From assembly GCA_013284265.1 (NCBI GenBank), contig JABTBR010000005.1, forward strand, positions 121,328-185,327: 64,000 nucleotides of DNA, given 5' to 3'. This document shows, piece after piece, positions 7,103 to 15,129 of this stretch. Position 1 is the stretch's first letter; each line of letters starts with the position of its first letter. This DNA comes from Oxalobacteraceae bacterium (GTDB taxonomy: Bacteria; Pseudomonadota; Gammaproteobacteria; Burkholderiales; Burkholderiaceae_D). The position numbers and the translations under genes were made by a program. The notes beneath the pieces are model-generated. The model was not told the origin of the DNA and ran no database searches. It was given only the letters and a program-made list of their open reading frames with translations.

Positions 7103-8989
7103 ATGAGCCAAGCCAACCAGTTTTCCCTGCTGTCGCAGCGCCGCTTCGCCCCTTTCTTCTGGACCCAGTTCCTGGGCGCCTTCAACGACAATCTGTTCAA
7201 GACCGCGCTGATGGTCATCCTGGCCTTCGACGCGCTGAGCTGGACCACGCTGTCGGCCTCGCTGGTGACCAATCTGATTCCCGGCCTGTTCATCCTGCCC
7301 TACGTGGTGTTCTCCGCCACCGCCGGCCAGTTTGCCGATAAATTCGAGAAGGCCGGGCTGGCGCGCTTCGTCAAATGGCTGGAGCTGGCCATCATGGGCG
7401 TGGCCGCCATCGGCTGGATGAGCCACACGCTCTGGCTGCTGATCGCCGCCGTGGTGGGCATGGGCGTCCATTCGACGCTGTTCGGCCCCGTCAAATACGC
7501 CTACCTGCCGCAGCAACTGAAGCCGGAAGAACTCATCGGCGGCAATGGCGTGATCGAGATGGGCACCTTCGTCGGCATCCTGCTGGGCGAGATCCTGGGC
7601 GCGGTGCTGGTGGTGCACAAGCCTTACGGCGTGGAGCTGGTGGCGATCGGCACCATCGTGTCGGCAGTCCTGGGCCTGGTGGCGGCCTACCGGATTCCCA
7701 CCACGCCGGCCCCGGAACCCGGGCTGAAGATCAACTGGAACCCGCTGTCCGAATCGATCCGCAATATCGGCTTCTCCAGCAAGAACCGGGTGGTGTTCCT
7801 GTCCATACTGGGCAATTCCTGGTTCTGGTTCTACGGCGCGCTGATCCTGGCCCAGTTCCCGCTCTATGCCAAGGACTATCTGCATGGCGACCATAGCGTG
7901 TTCGTCATGCTGCTTACGGTGTTCTCGCTGGGCGTGGGCAGCGGCTCGCTGCTGTGCGAGCGCCTGTCCGGGCGCAAGGTGGAGATCGGGCTGGTGCCGT
8001 TCGGCTCGATCGGCCTGTCGCTGTTCGGCATCGACCTGTATTTCGCCAGCCTGGCCCACAGCGGCAGCGGCAGCATGGACGCGCTGGCCCTGCTGGCCCA
8101 GCATGGCACCATCCGCATCCTGTTCGACGTGCTGATGATCGGCATGTTCGGCGGCTTCTTCATCGTGCCGCTGTTCGCGCTGATCCAGACCCGCTGCGAT
8201 CCGAAACACATCTCGCGCACCATCGCGGGCATGAATATCCTCAACGCGCTGTTCATGGTGGCCGCCGCCGGCCTGGCGATCGTGCTGCTGGGGCAGGGCT
8301 TCTCGATTCCCCAGCTGTTCCTGATCACGGCGATCCTGAACGCGGTGGTGGCGGTCTACATCTTCTCGCTGGTGCCGGAATTCCTGATGCGCTTCCTGGC
8401 CTGGATGCTGATCCATACCGTGCACCGCGTCAAATGCATCGACGCCGAGCGGATTCCCGACCAAGGCGCCGCGGTGCTGGTGTGTAACCACGTCAGTTAT
8501 GTCGACGCGATCGTCATCGGCGCGGCCAGCCCGCGTCCGATCCGCTTCGTGATGGATCACCGTATCTTCAAGCTGCCGCTGCTGGGCTGGATCTTCCGCA
8601 CCGCGCGCGCGATTCCGATCGCGCCGGCCAAGGAAGATCCGTGGCTGATGGAGAAGGCTTATGTGGACATCGCCCAGGCCCTGGCCGAGGGCGACCTGGT
8701 ATGCATTTTCCCGGAAGGGAAGCTGACCTCCACTGGCGAGATCAATGAGTTCCGCGGCGGGATCGCCAAGATCGTCGCGCGCACGCCGGTGCCGGTGATA
8801 CCGATGGCGCTGCGCGGCCTGTGGGGTCATCTGCTCAGCCGCGGCGCGGAAAATGTGTTCGAGCGCACCTTCCGCACCGGCTGGCGCTCGCGCCTGGCGC
8901 TGGCGGTGGGGCATCCGGTGGCGCCGCATGAAGTGACGCCGGAAGGCCTGCAGCAGCAGGTGCAGGAATTGCGCGGCGCCTGGAAGTAG
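7103..8989 (+). CDS. MFS transporter fused to 1-acylglycerol-phosphate acyltransferase domain (LplT-Aas-like)
   Basis: A 628-residue fusion. Residues about 1-430 are a multi-spanning MFS carrier starting FAPFFWTQFLGAFNDNLFK, the LplT-like N-terminal signature. Residues about 430-628 are a PlsC-type acyltransferase with NHVSYVDA (NHx4D motif) and FPEGKLTSTG (FPEG motif). By analogy with LplT and Aas it should flip lysophospholipids inward and re-acylate them, repairing envelope lipids. The third Aas module (acyl-ACP synthetase) is absent, so acyl donors must be supplied elsewhere. Its stop is only 16 bases from the convergent kinase gene. Confidence 0.88.
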   Translation: MSQANQFSLLSQRRFAPFFWTQFLGAFNDNLFKTALMVILAFDALSWTTLSASLVTNLIPGLFILPYVVFSATAGQFADKFEKAGLARFVKWLELAIMGVAAIGWMSHTLWLLIAAVVGMGVHSTLFGPVKYAYLPQQLKPEELIGGNGVIEMGTFVGILLGEILGAVLVVHKPYGVELVAIGTIVSAVLGLVAAYRIPTTPAPEPGLKINWNPLSESIRNIGFSSKNRVVFLSILGNSWFWFYGALILAQFPLYAKDYLHGDHSVFVMLLTVFSLGVGSGSLLCERLSGRKVEIGLVPFGSIGLSLFGIDLYFASLAHSGSGSMDALALLAQHGTIRILFDVLMIGMFGGFFIVPLFALIQTRCDPKHISRTIAGMNILNALFMVAAAGLAIVLLGQGFSIPQLFLITAILNAVVAVYIFSLVPEFLMRFLAWMLIHTVHRVKCIDAERIPDQGAAVLVCNHVSYVDAIVIGAASPRPIRFVMDHRIFKLPLLGWIFRTARAIPIAPAKEDPWLMEKAYVDIAQALAEGDLVCIFPEGKLTSTGEINEFRGGIAKIVARTPVPVIPMALRGLWGHLLSRGAENVFERTFRTGWRSRLALAVGHPVAPHEVTPEGLQQQVQELRGAWK

Positions 8990-9005
8990 GGCGCATTGGC
9001 CGAGG

Positions 9006-10532
9006 CTAGCGCGCCGCCTGCACCTTGTCGCGGTTCTGGCGCGCGTTGGCCAGCCTGACCAGCTGCGGCAATTCCACCGGCTTGACCAGATGGTGGTCGA
9101 AGCCGGCCGCCTTGGTGCGCCGGCGCGCCTCCTCCTGGCCCCATCCGGTCAGGGCCACCATCAGCACCTGGCCCGCGCCGGGCAGCTGGCGGATACGCCG
9201 CGCCGCCTCGTAGCCATCCATTCCTGGCATGCCCAGATCCATCACCACCAGGTCCGGCGCTGCGCGCTCGACGCTGGCCACCGCGCCGGCGCCGTCGTAG
9301 GCGGTGCCGGCGTCGAAGCCATCCATCTGCAGCAGCGCCGCCAGCGAATCGGCGGCGTCGCGGTTGTCGTCCACCACCAGCACCTTGATCTTGCGGCCAT
9401 CCGCACCGTCCTGTGCCAGCGGCGCGAATTCGACGGCGCTGGCCTGGCACAGCACCGGCAGGTCGATGCGGAACTCGCTGCCCTTGCCGATGCCATCGCT
9501 GCGCGCCTCGACGGTGCCGCCGTGCATTTCGGCGAACTGGCGCGCCAGGCTCAGGCCGATGCCCAGGCCGCTGGAGAACTGGCCGCTGACGGTTTGACTC
9601 TGTTCGAACATGCGGAAGATGCGCGTGATCGAATCGCTATCGAGGCCGATGCCCGAGTCGCGGATACGCACTTCCAGATGGCCGTCGTGGCATTGGGCGC
9701 TGACCCAGACCTTGCCGCCCTGGGGCGTGAATTTGACCGCGTTCGACAGGATGTTGGCGAAGATCTGCACCAGCCGCGCATAGTCGGCGTGCAGGGTGAT
9801 CTCGTGCTCCGGCAGGTCGTAGCCGATCTCGATGCGCTTGGCCACGGCGGCCTGCTGGCACAGCTCATCCACATGACCCATGATGGCGGCCAGCGTGAGC
9901 TGCTGGCGCTGCAGTGTGATCTTGCCGCTGGTGATGCGCGCCACGTCGAGCAGGTCGTCCACCAGTCGCGTGAGCAGCCTGACCTGGCGCTCGACGATGT
10001 CCTTGATGCGCGTCATCGGCGCCGCGTCGGGGTAGAGCTGCTGCAGCAGCGTGACGGCGGTGCGGATGGGCGCGAGCGGATTGCGCAGCTCGTGGCCCAG
10101 GCTGGCCAGGAATTCATCCTTGCGGCGCGCCGCTTCGCGCACCTGATACTGCTTGTTGCGCCCGCGCAGCGCCGACTGCACCGCGCTGATCAGGGTCAGC
10201 GTGCGCACCGGCCGTTCCAGCAGGCTCAGATTGCCCAGGCCGGCGATGGCGCCGCGCACGGCCGGCGAGTCGGCGCCGCGGTGGGTCAGCAGCACGATGG
10301 GCAGGTCGGACCAGTCGGGCTGGCGTTCGACATGCTCGAGCAGCAGCGGATAGCCGCCGGCCACCAGCGCTTCCTCGACCGTCAGCACGGCGCCGGCGCC
10401 GCGCGCCAGTTCCTGCGCCAGTTCGTCCAGCGTGCGGCAGACCTGGCTGGCCAGGCCGGCCGTGGCCAGCACCTTGGCCGCCAGCGGGGCGTCCTGGCCG
10501 GTGGGTGCGAGGATCAGGATGCGCTGTTCCAT
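9006..10532 (-). CDS. hybrid sensor histidine kinase/response regulator
   Basis: A soluble 508-residue protein. An N-terminal receiver-like domain (residues about 1-125) lacks an obvious phospho-accepting Asp. A HisKA domain follows with the phosphorylated His in LGHELRNPLAP, then an HATPase domain (N box NILSNAVKF, G boxes DSGIGLD and GLGIGLSLA). A C-terminal receiver is complete (VLVVDDN, phospho-Asp in VMDLGMPGMDG, conserved T and K in ALTGW and LVKPVE). No membrane segment is seen. The KaiC-like gene upstream ends across this gene's start: a TTG at 10541 overlaps that stop, and I preferred the ATG at 10532. The two proteins probably form one signalling unit. Confidence 0.87.
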   Translation of the reverse strand: MEQRILILAPTGQDAPLAAKVLATAGLASQVCRTLDELAQELARGAGAVLTVEEALVAGGYPLLLEHVERQPDWSDLPIVLLTHRGADSPAVRGAIAGLGNLSLLERPVRTLTLISAVQSALRGRNKQYQVREAARRKDEFLASLGHELRNPLAPIRTAVTLLQQLYPDAAPMTRIKDIVERQVRLLTRLVDDLLDVARITSGKITLQRQQLTLAAIMGHVDELCQQAAVAKRIEIGYDLPEHEITLHADYARLVQIFANILSNAVKFTPQGGKVWVSAQCHDGHLEVRIRDSGIGLDSDSITRIFRMFEQSQTVSGQFSSGLGIGLSLARQFAEMHGGTVEARSDGIGKGSEFRIDLPVLCQASAVEFAPLAQDGADGRKIKVLVVDDNRDAADSLAALLQMDGFDAGTAYDGAGAVASVERAAPDLVVMDLGMPGMDGYEAARRIRQLPGAGQVLMVALTGWGQEEARRRTKAAGFDHHLVKPVELPQLVRLANARQNRDKVQAAR

Positions 10533-10537
10533 GGCAG

Positions 10538-12028
10538 TCAATCGAGGACGACGTTCGACGCGTTGACTTCATAGGTCGGCACCCCGGTCAGGATGCCGTG
10601 GAAGCCCTTGAGCACCGGGCCGACCTGGATGCCGGTGGCGCCGATCTTGAAGCGGCGGATGGTGCGCTCGTGCGCGCCGCCGCGTTTCTTGAATACCGAG
10701 ATGGCCTGGCGCACTTCGCCATTGGCTTCGAAATAGCGCAGCATGACGACGTTGTCGGCGATGTAGCTGGCGTCGATGGTGGTGCTCATGCCGGCGCCGA
10801 TCATGCCCTGCTGGACCGCCACCAGGATGGTGACTACGCCGCGCTGGCCCAGGTAGGTGAGCAGCTCATGCAGATAGGTGGCCAGGAAGCGCTCGTCCGG
10901 CACCGCGTTCAGGTAGCCGTTCAGGCTGTCGATGACGACCACTTTCGCGCCGCGGTCGACGGCGTCGACCACCGCCTGCGAAAACTGGCCGGGGGCCAGT
11001 TCGGCCGGGTCGATCTGCTGTACCGTGAGCAAGCCCTGGTCGATGGCGCCGTTCAGGTCCATGCCCAGGCCGGCGCAGCGGTTGAGCATATTGTTGCGCG
11101 CCTCTTCGAACAGGAACATCGCGCAGTGCTCGCCGCGCCGCGTGGCGGCATGGGTGAATTGCGCCGCCAGCGTGGACTTGCCGGTGCCTGAGGGGCCGGC
11201 GATCAGGGTGCTCATGCCTTCTTCCAGGCCGCCGCCGATCAGCTGATCGAGTTCGGCCAGGCCGCTCGAGAGCTGGCGCCGCGGGCTGGTGACGCGGCTG
11301 TGCGCCGCCACCAGGCGCGGATAGACTTGCAGGCCGCCGCTGACGATACGGTAGTCGTGCGAGCCGCCGCTGAAGGCGATGCCGCGGTACTTGACCACGC
11401 GCAGGCGGCGCCGTTCGCTGCCATAGGCCTGGAACAGCAGCTCGAGGGTGATCACGCCATGGGCGACGCTGCGCACCTGCAGGTCGGTATTGAGGGCGGT
11501 GCGGTCGTCCAGGAACAGGGTGGTGCAGTTGCGGCTGCTCAGGTACTGCTTGAGCGCCAGCACCTGGCGCCGGTAGCGCAGCGGGCTTTCGGCCAGCAGC
11601 TGCAGCTCGGACAGGGAGTCGAGCACCACGCGCCTGGGCTGGTAGCGTTCGATCGCGGCGACGATGCGCTGGGTGGTGTTGCCCAGTTCGATCTCGGACG
11701 GATGGAAGATGGTGTACTGCTGATCGGGGCTGAGCATGTCCTCGCTGGGGATCAGCTCTTCGATATGCATGCCCTCCATCGACCAGCCGTGCGAGTGCGC
11801 CACCGAGCGCAGTTCGACCATGGTTTCGGCCAGCGTAATGTAGAGCACCGCCTCGCCGTGGCGCACGCCCTCGTTGAGGAACTGCAGCGCCAGCGTGGTC
11901 TTGCCGGTGCCCGGCTCGCCCTCGATCAGGTAGAGCCGGTCGCGCGTCAGGCCGCCGCACAGGATGCTGTCGAGGCCGGGGATGCCGGAAGAGAGAAATT
12001 GCGTCGATTGTTCGTTTTGGGCATGCAT
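10538..12028 (-). CDS. KaiC-like dual RecA-domain ATPase
   Basis: A 496-residue protein with two RecA/KaiC domains, each with a Walker A motif: GEPGTGKTT near residue 40 and GPSGTGKST near residue 285. The second domain keeps the paired glutamates (FLFEEARNN). In the first the equivalent is TLAETMVE, with one Glu replaced, as is common in non-cyanobacterial KaiC homologues. The C-terminus ERTIRRFKIGATGIQVGPVL is the usual KaiC-like tail. Start taken at 12028 (MHAQNEQSTQ); an upstream extension is low in conservation. KaiC-like proteins paired with histidine kinases act in stress signalling in other bacteria. No kaiA or kaiB is nearby, so clock function is not implied. Confidence 0.87.
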   Translation of the reverse strand: MHAQNEQSTQFLSSGIPGLDSILCGGLTRDRLYLIEGEPGTGKTTLALQFLNEGVRHGEAVLYITLAETMVELRSVAHSHGWSMEGMHIEELIPSEDMLSPDQQYTIFHPSEIELGNTTQRIVAAIERYQPRRVVLDSLSELQLLAESPLRYRRQVLALKQYLSSRNCTTLFLDDRTALNTDLQVRSVAHGVITLELLFQAYGSERRRLRVVKYRGIAFSGGSHDYRIVSGGLQVYPRLVAAHSRVTSPRRQLSSGLAELDQLIGGGLEEGMSTLIAGPSGTGKSTLAAQFTHAATRRGEHCAMFLFEEARNNMLNRCAGLGMDLNGAIDQGLLTVQQIDPAELAPGQFSQAVVDAVDRGAKVVVIDSLNGYLNAVPDERFLATYLHELLTYLGQRGVVTILVAVQQGMIGAGMSTTIDASYIADNVVMLRYFEANGEVRQAISVFKKRGGAHERTIRRFKIGATGIQVGPVLKGFHGILTGVPTYEVNASNVVLD

Positions 12029-12200
12029 GGTGCGATCCGATTCAGGGAGTGAGGCAGCACCGGCGCCGGGGCGGCGGCCTGCGGAACATGCAAAAATATT
12101 AGCTGAATGCGGAAACCTGCGATGTTCGGTAGGGAACACATATTGAACAAAAGCCGGCCGGCAGCAGGCTTGCAAGCCAGTCCGGCCAGTCCGCCCGGGC

Positions 12201-13598
12201 TCAGGCGGCGTGATTCGCCAGCGCCGCCTGGTTCTTGCCCAGCTGCTTGGCCTGATACATGGCCTGGTCGGCGCGGCTGAGCAGGCGTTCGATATCGGCC
12301 GGGTCGTCCGGATGGTGCAGGGCGATGCCGATCGAGGCGGTCAAGGTGACGGTGGTGGTCTTGAGGGTATAGGGCTGCTGCAGCGGCAGCAGCAGCTTGC
12401 TGGCGGTGTCGTGCGCGCTGGCCTCGTCCTGCATCATTTCCAGGATGACGACGAATTCGTCGCCGGCCAGCCGGCCCACGGTGTCGGTGCGGCGCACCGC
12501 GTCGACGATGCGGCGCGCGAACTGGCGCAGCAGCTCGTCGCCTTCTTCGTGGCCGTGCCGGTCGTTGACCTGCTTGAAACCGTCCAGGTCGAGGAAAAAC
12601 ACCGCGCAGTGGCGGCGCAGGCGGCTGGCGCGCAGCATGGCCGACCCCAGCGTCTGCATCAGCGCGCGCCGGTTGGGCAGGCCGGTCAGGGTGTCCTTCA
12701 GCGCCATCGCTTCGAGCGAGGCAAACAGGCGGCGCCGTTCGCTGATGTCGTGCAGGAAGGCGAAAAACACATAGCCGCTCAGGCGCGGCACATGGGCCAT
12801 CGATACCTCGACCGGAAATTCCACGCCGTCGCGGCTGGCGATGGTCATTTCGATGCGGCGGTTCAGGATCGCCGCATCGCCATGCTCGGCCAGCTGGCGC
12901 ATGCCATCCTCGTAGGCGCGGCGCAGCAGCGGCGGCAGGATCATGGATGCCAGCGGCTGGCCCACCACCTCGCTGCGGCGCCAGCCCAGCAGATGCTCGG
13001 CGTGCATATTCCAGTCGGTCACCACGCCGCTCGAGTCGAGCGCGATGAAGGCGTCGTGGGCATTGTCGAGAATGGCGCGCAGCTCGCCGGCGCGTTCGCG
13101 CAGCTGCTGCTGGGCGTACTGGTCCTGGGCCAGCGCCTGCTCCAGCAGCAGCGCCTTCTGGGCCAGGTCGCGGGTGCGCTGGGCCACCGCCGATTCCAGC
13201 GATTCGTTCAGCGTCAGCAGGGCCAGGCGCTGCTGTTCTTCGCGCTGCACCATGCCGGCCAGCGCGCACGAGAGCACCTGGATTTCGTGAAAATTGTCGA
13301 GCAGGGGAATCGGCGGCGCCTCGGCGCTGCCCGGGGCCAGCGCGGCCCGCCCCTCGATGGCTTTGCTGAGCAGCTTGAGGGGGTGGGCCAGGCGGCGCGC
13401 CAGCAGCGCACCGGCGATCGCCAGGCCCAGACCGAGGGCGGTGCCCAGCAACAGGATCTGGCGGTGCGCCGCCGAATCGATGGCCAGGTGGTTGACCAGC
13501 ACCAGCAGGGCCAGCACCGTCAGCAGGACGGTGCAGCAGGCGGCTGCGGTGACCAGGGCGCTGAGCCTGGGACGTGCCTTACTGGTGGGTAGCGGCAT
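12201..13598 (-). CDS. PAS-GGDEF diguanylate cyclase, membrane anchored
   Basis: A 465-residue protein with two N-terminal membrane segments (ALVTAAACCTVLLTVLALLV and LLLGTALGLGLAIAGALLA) and a short linker/coiled coil (residues about 110-160). A PAS domain (AILDNAHDAFIALDSSGVVTDWN onward) is followed by a GGDEF domain. The active-site motif is AGDEF (LAGDEFVVIL), a variant compatible with activity. An RxxD inhibitory site (RRTD) lies five residues before it. It should make cyclic di-GMP in response to a PAS-sensed signal. The frame continues upstream to 13799, but MPLPTSKARPRL at 13598 is the likely start. It is upstream of and co-oriented with the KaiC/kinase pair, with a 172-base gap. Confidence 0.88.
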   Translation of the reverse strand: MPLPTSKARPRLSALVTAAACCTVLLTVLALLVLVNHLAIDSAAHRQILLLGTALGLGLAIAGALLARRLAHPLKLLSKAIEGRAALAPGSAEAPPIPLLDNFHEIQVLSCALAGMVQREEQQRLALLTLNESLESAVAQRTRDLAQKALLLEQALAQDQYAQQQLRERAGELRAILDNAHDAFIALDSSGVVTDWNMHAEHLLGWRRSEVVGQPLASMILPPLLRRAYEDGMRQLAEHGDAAILNRRIEMTIASRDGVEFPVEVSMAHVPRLSGYVFFAFLHDISERRRLFASLEAMALKDTLTGLPNRRALMQTLGSAMLRASRLRRHCAVFFLDLDGFKQVNDRHGHEEGDELLRQFARRIVDAVRRTDTVGRLAGDEFVVILEMMQDEASAHDTASKLLLPLQQPYTLKTTTVTLTASIGIALHHPDDPADIERLLSRADQAMYQAKQLGKNQAALANHAA

Positions 13599-13896
13599 TT
13601 TGGGCAAGGGGGAGGGGCACCCGGCGGGTACCCATTGTCTGCGGTCGATTGTAGCATCGGCTTCCCGCGCGGTGCCCCGGACTGGCGCAAACAGCGTCAG
13701 TTTATTGCTACAAAGGAATGAGGTATTTGCAATACTGAATATGAAAACCAGGGTTTTTGACCATTGGACTTGCCTTGAAAATTTAGAATGATCGTTCATT
13801 CTTTTCTTGACTTAATTAGAATGATCGTTCATTCTACGACCTTTGATATTGATAGACGGCCGTCTCCGGCGGCGTTCTCCACTTAGAAGGTCAACG
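13599..13896. promoter_or_regulatory. divergent control region between diguanylate cyclase and RND efflux operon
   Basis: About 300 bases without a convincing gene. The right part holds two copies of an 18-base inverted repeat and a sigma-70-like promoter for the efflux operon (annotated separately). The left part (13600-13780) becomes AT-rich and may hold the promoter of the diguanylate cyclase gene, but no clear boxes stand out. An in-frame extension of the cyclase through this region is possible but unlike the family. Confidence 0.5.
13785..13835 (+). promoter_or_regulatory. tandem TetR-type operators with overlapping promoter of RND efflux operon
   Basis: The 18-base sequence AGAATGATCGTTCATTCT, an inverted repeat with arms GAATGA/TCATTC, occurs at 13785-13802 and again exactly at 13818-13835, 33 bases apart (about three helical turns). 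TTGACT at 13807-13812 lies between the copies and is 17 bases from CATTCT at 13830-13835, so the second copy covers the likely -10 region. Such palindromes are typical for TetR/AcrR repressors. The TetR gene at 19811-20422, directly after the efflux operon, is the obvious candidate ligand. Repression by occlusion is inferred. Confidence 0.75.
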
Positions 13897-15114
13897 ATGG
13901 CAAGCATTCTTTCCTCCTCCCCGTCCCCGTTCCGCCTGGCGGCAGGGACCGCGCTCCTCCTCGGCGCCGCCGCTTTTCTGGCTGGCTGCTCCCAAACCAC
14001 GGCCGAAGCACCTCATGCGCAGGTGGCGGAAGTGGGCGTTTTCAAGGTCGCGCCCCAGGCGCTGCAACTGAGCACCGAACTGCCGGGCCGCACCGCCGCC
14101 TACCAGGTGGCCGAAGTGCGCCCGCAGGTCGGTGGCCTGATCCTGAAACGTCTGTTCGCCGAAGGCGCCGACGTCAAGGCCGGCAGCGCCCTGTACCAGA
14201 TCGATGCGGCCAGCTACCAGGCTTCGTACAACGCGGCCAAGGCGGCCGTGGCCAAGGCCAGCGCCAATCTGCTGACCAGCGGCCCCAAGGCCGCGCGCTA
14301 TAAAGAGCTGCTGTCGATCGAAGGCGTGAGCCGCCAGGAATACGACGATGCCGTGGCCGCGCATGCCCAGGCCCAGGCCGATCTGGAGTCGGCCAAGGCC
14401 GCGCTGGACGCCGCCAACATCAACCTCAAATACACCAGCGTGGCCGCGCCGATCAGCGGGCGCATCGGCCGCTCCAACGTCACGCCGGGCGCGCTGGTGA
14501 CCGCCAGCCAGGCCGCCGCGCTGACCACCGTGCAGCAGCTCGATCCCATCTATGTCGACCTGACCCAGTCCAGCGATGAGCTGCTGCGCCTGAAGCGCGA
14601 GATGGAAAAGGGCGGCCTGAAACAGTCCGGCCAGGCCCGCGTGACCCTGCTGCTGGCCGATGGCAGCAAGTACGCCGAAAGCGGCAAGCTGCAGTTCTCC
14701 GGCGTCAGCGTCGATCCGGGCACCGGCAATGTGACCCTGCGCGCGCTGTTCCCGAATCCCAAGCACGATCTGCTGCCCGGCATGTTCGTGCGCGCGGTAC
14801 TGGAAAACGGCGTCGACGAGCAGGCCATCGCCGTGCCCCAGCAAGGCGTGACGCGCAACGCCAAGGGCGAAGCGACCGCGCTGGTGCTCAACAAGGACGG
14901 CAAGGTGGAACAGCGCATCCTGAGCACCGGCGGCACCCAGGGCGACAAGTGGCTGATCAAGTCCGGCCTGGCCGCGGGCGACCTGCTGATCGTCGAAGGC
15001 CTGCAGAAGGTCAAGCCGGGCGCCAGCGCCAACGCGGCCAAGCCGGTCAGCACCGTCGCCGCAACGTCGGCAACATCGACCGCAGCGGCACCGGCGGCCG
15101 CCGGCGCCCACTAA
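13897..15114 (+). CDS. RND efflux periplasmic adaptor subunit (AcrA/MexA-like lipoprotein)
   Basis: A 405-residue membrane fusion protein. It has an N-terminal signal with lipobox (AAFLAGC, lipid-anchored Cys) and the biotinyl-lipoyl half motifs AYQVAEVRPQVGGLILKRLFAEG and NLKYTSVAAPISGRIGRS. A helical hairpin lies between them and a beta-barrel domain with LLPGMFVRAVLENG follows. AGAAGG 6 bases before the ATG at 13897 supports the start. It links the inner-membrane pump to the outer-membrane channel encoded next. It is the first gene of a three-gene operon preceded by two TetR-type operators. The tail is rich in Ala/Thr/Ser. Export substrate unknown; multidrug is the usual role. Confidence 0.93.
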   Translation: MASILSSSPSPFRLAAGTALLLGAAAFLAGCSQTTAEAPHAQVAEVGVFKVAPQALQLSTELPGRTAAYQVAEVRPQVGGLILKRLFAEGADVKAGSALYQIDAASYQASYNAAKAAVAKASANLLTSGPKAARYKELLSIEGVSRQEYDDAVAAHAQAQADLESAKAALDAANINLKYTSVAAPISGRIGRSNVTPGALVTASQAAALTTVQQLDPIYVDLTQSSDELLRLKREMEKGGLKQSGQARVTLLLADGSKYAESGKLQFSGVSVDPGTGNVTLRALFPNPKHDLLPGMFVRAVLENGVDEQAIAVPQQGVTRNAKGEATALVLNKDGKVEQRILSTGGTQGDKWLIKSGLAAGDLLIVEGLQKVKPGASANAAKPVSTVAATSATSTAAAPAAAGAH

Positions 15115-15129
15115 TTCAGGAGATTTTTC

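Noticed and set aside
7007..8929. 640-residue reverse frame opposite the MFS-acyltransferase gene
   Set aside because: Antisense shadow; composition is His/Gln/Arg-rich and no ribosome site is present.
10538..12028. A circadian clock locus
   Set aside because: Only a KaiC-like ATPase is present, with no KaiA or KaiB. KaiC homologues in proteobacteria are commonly unrelated to clocks.
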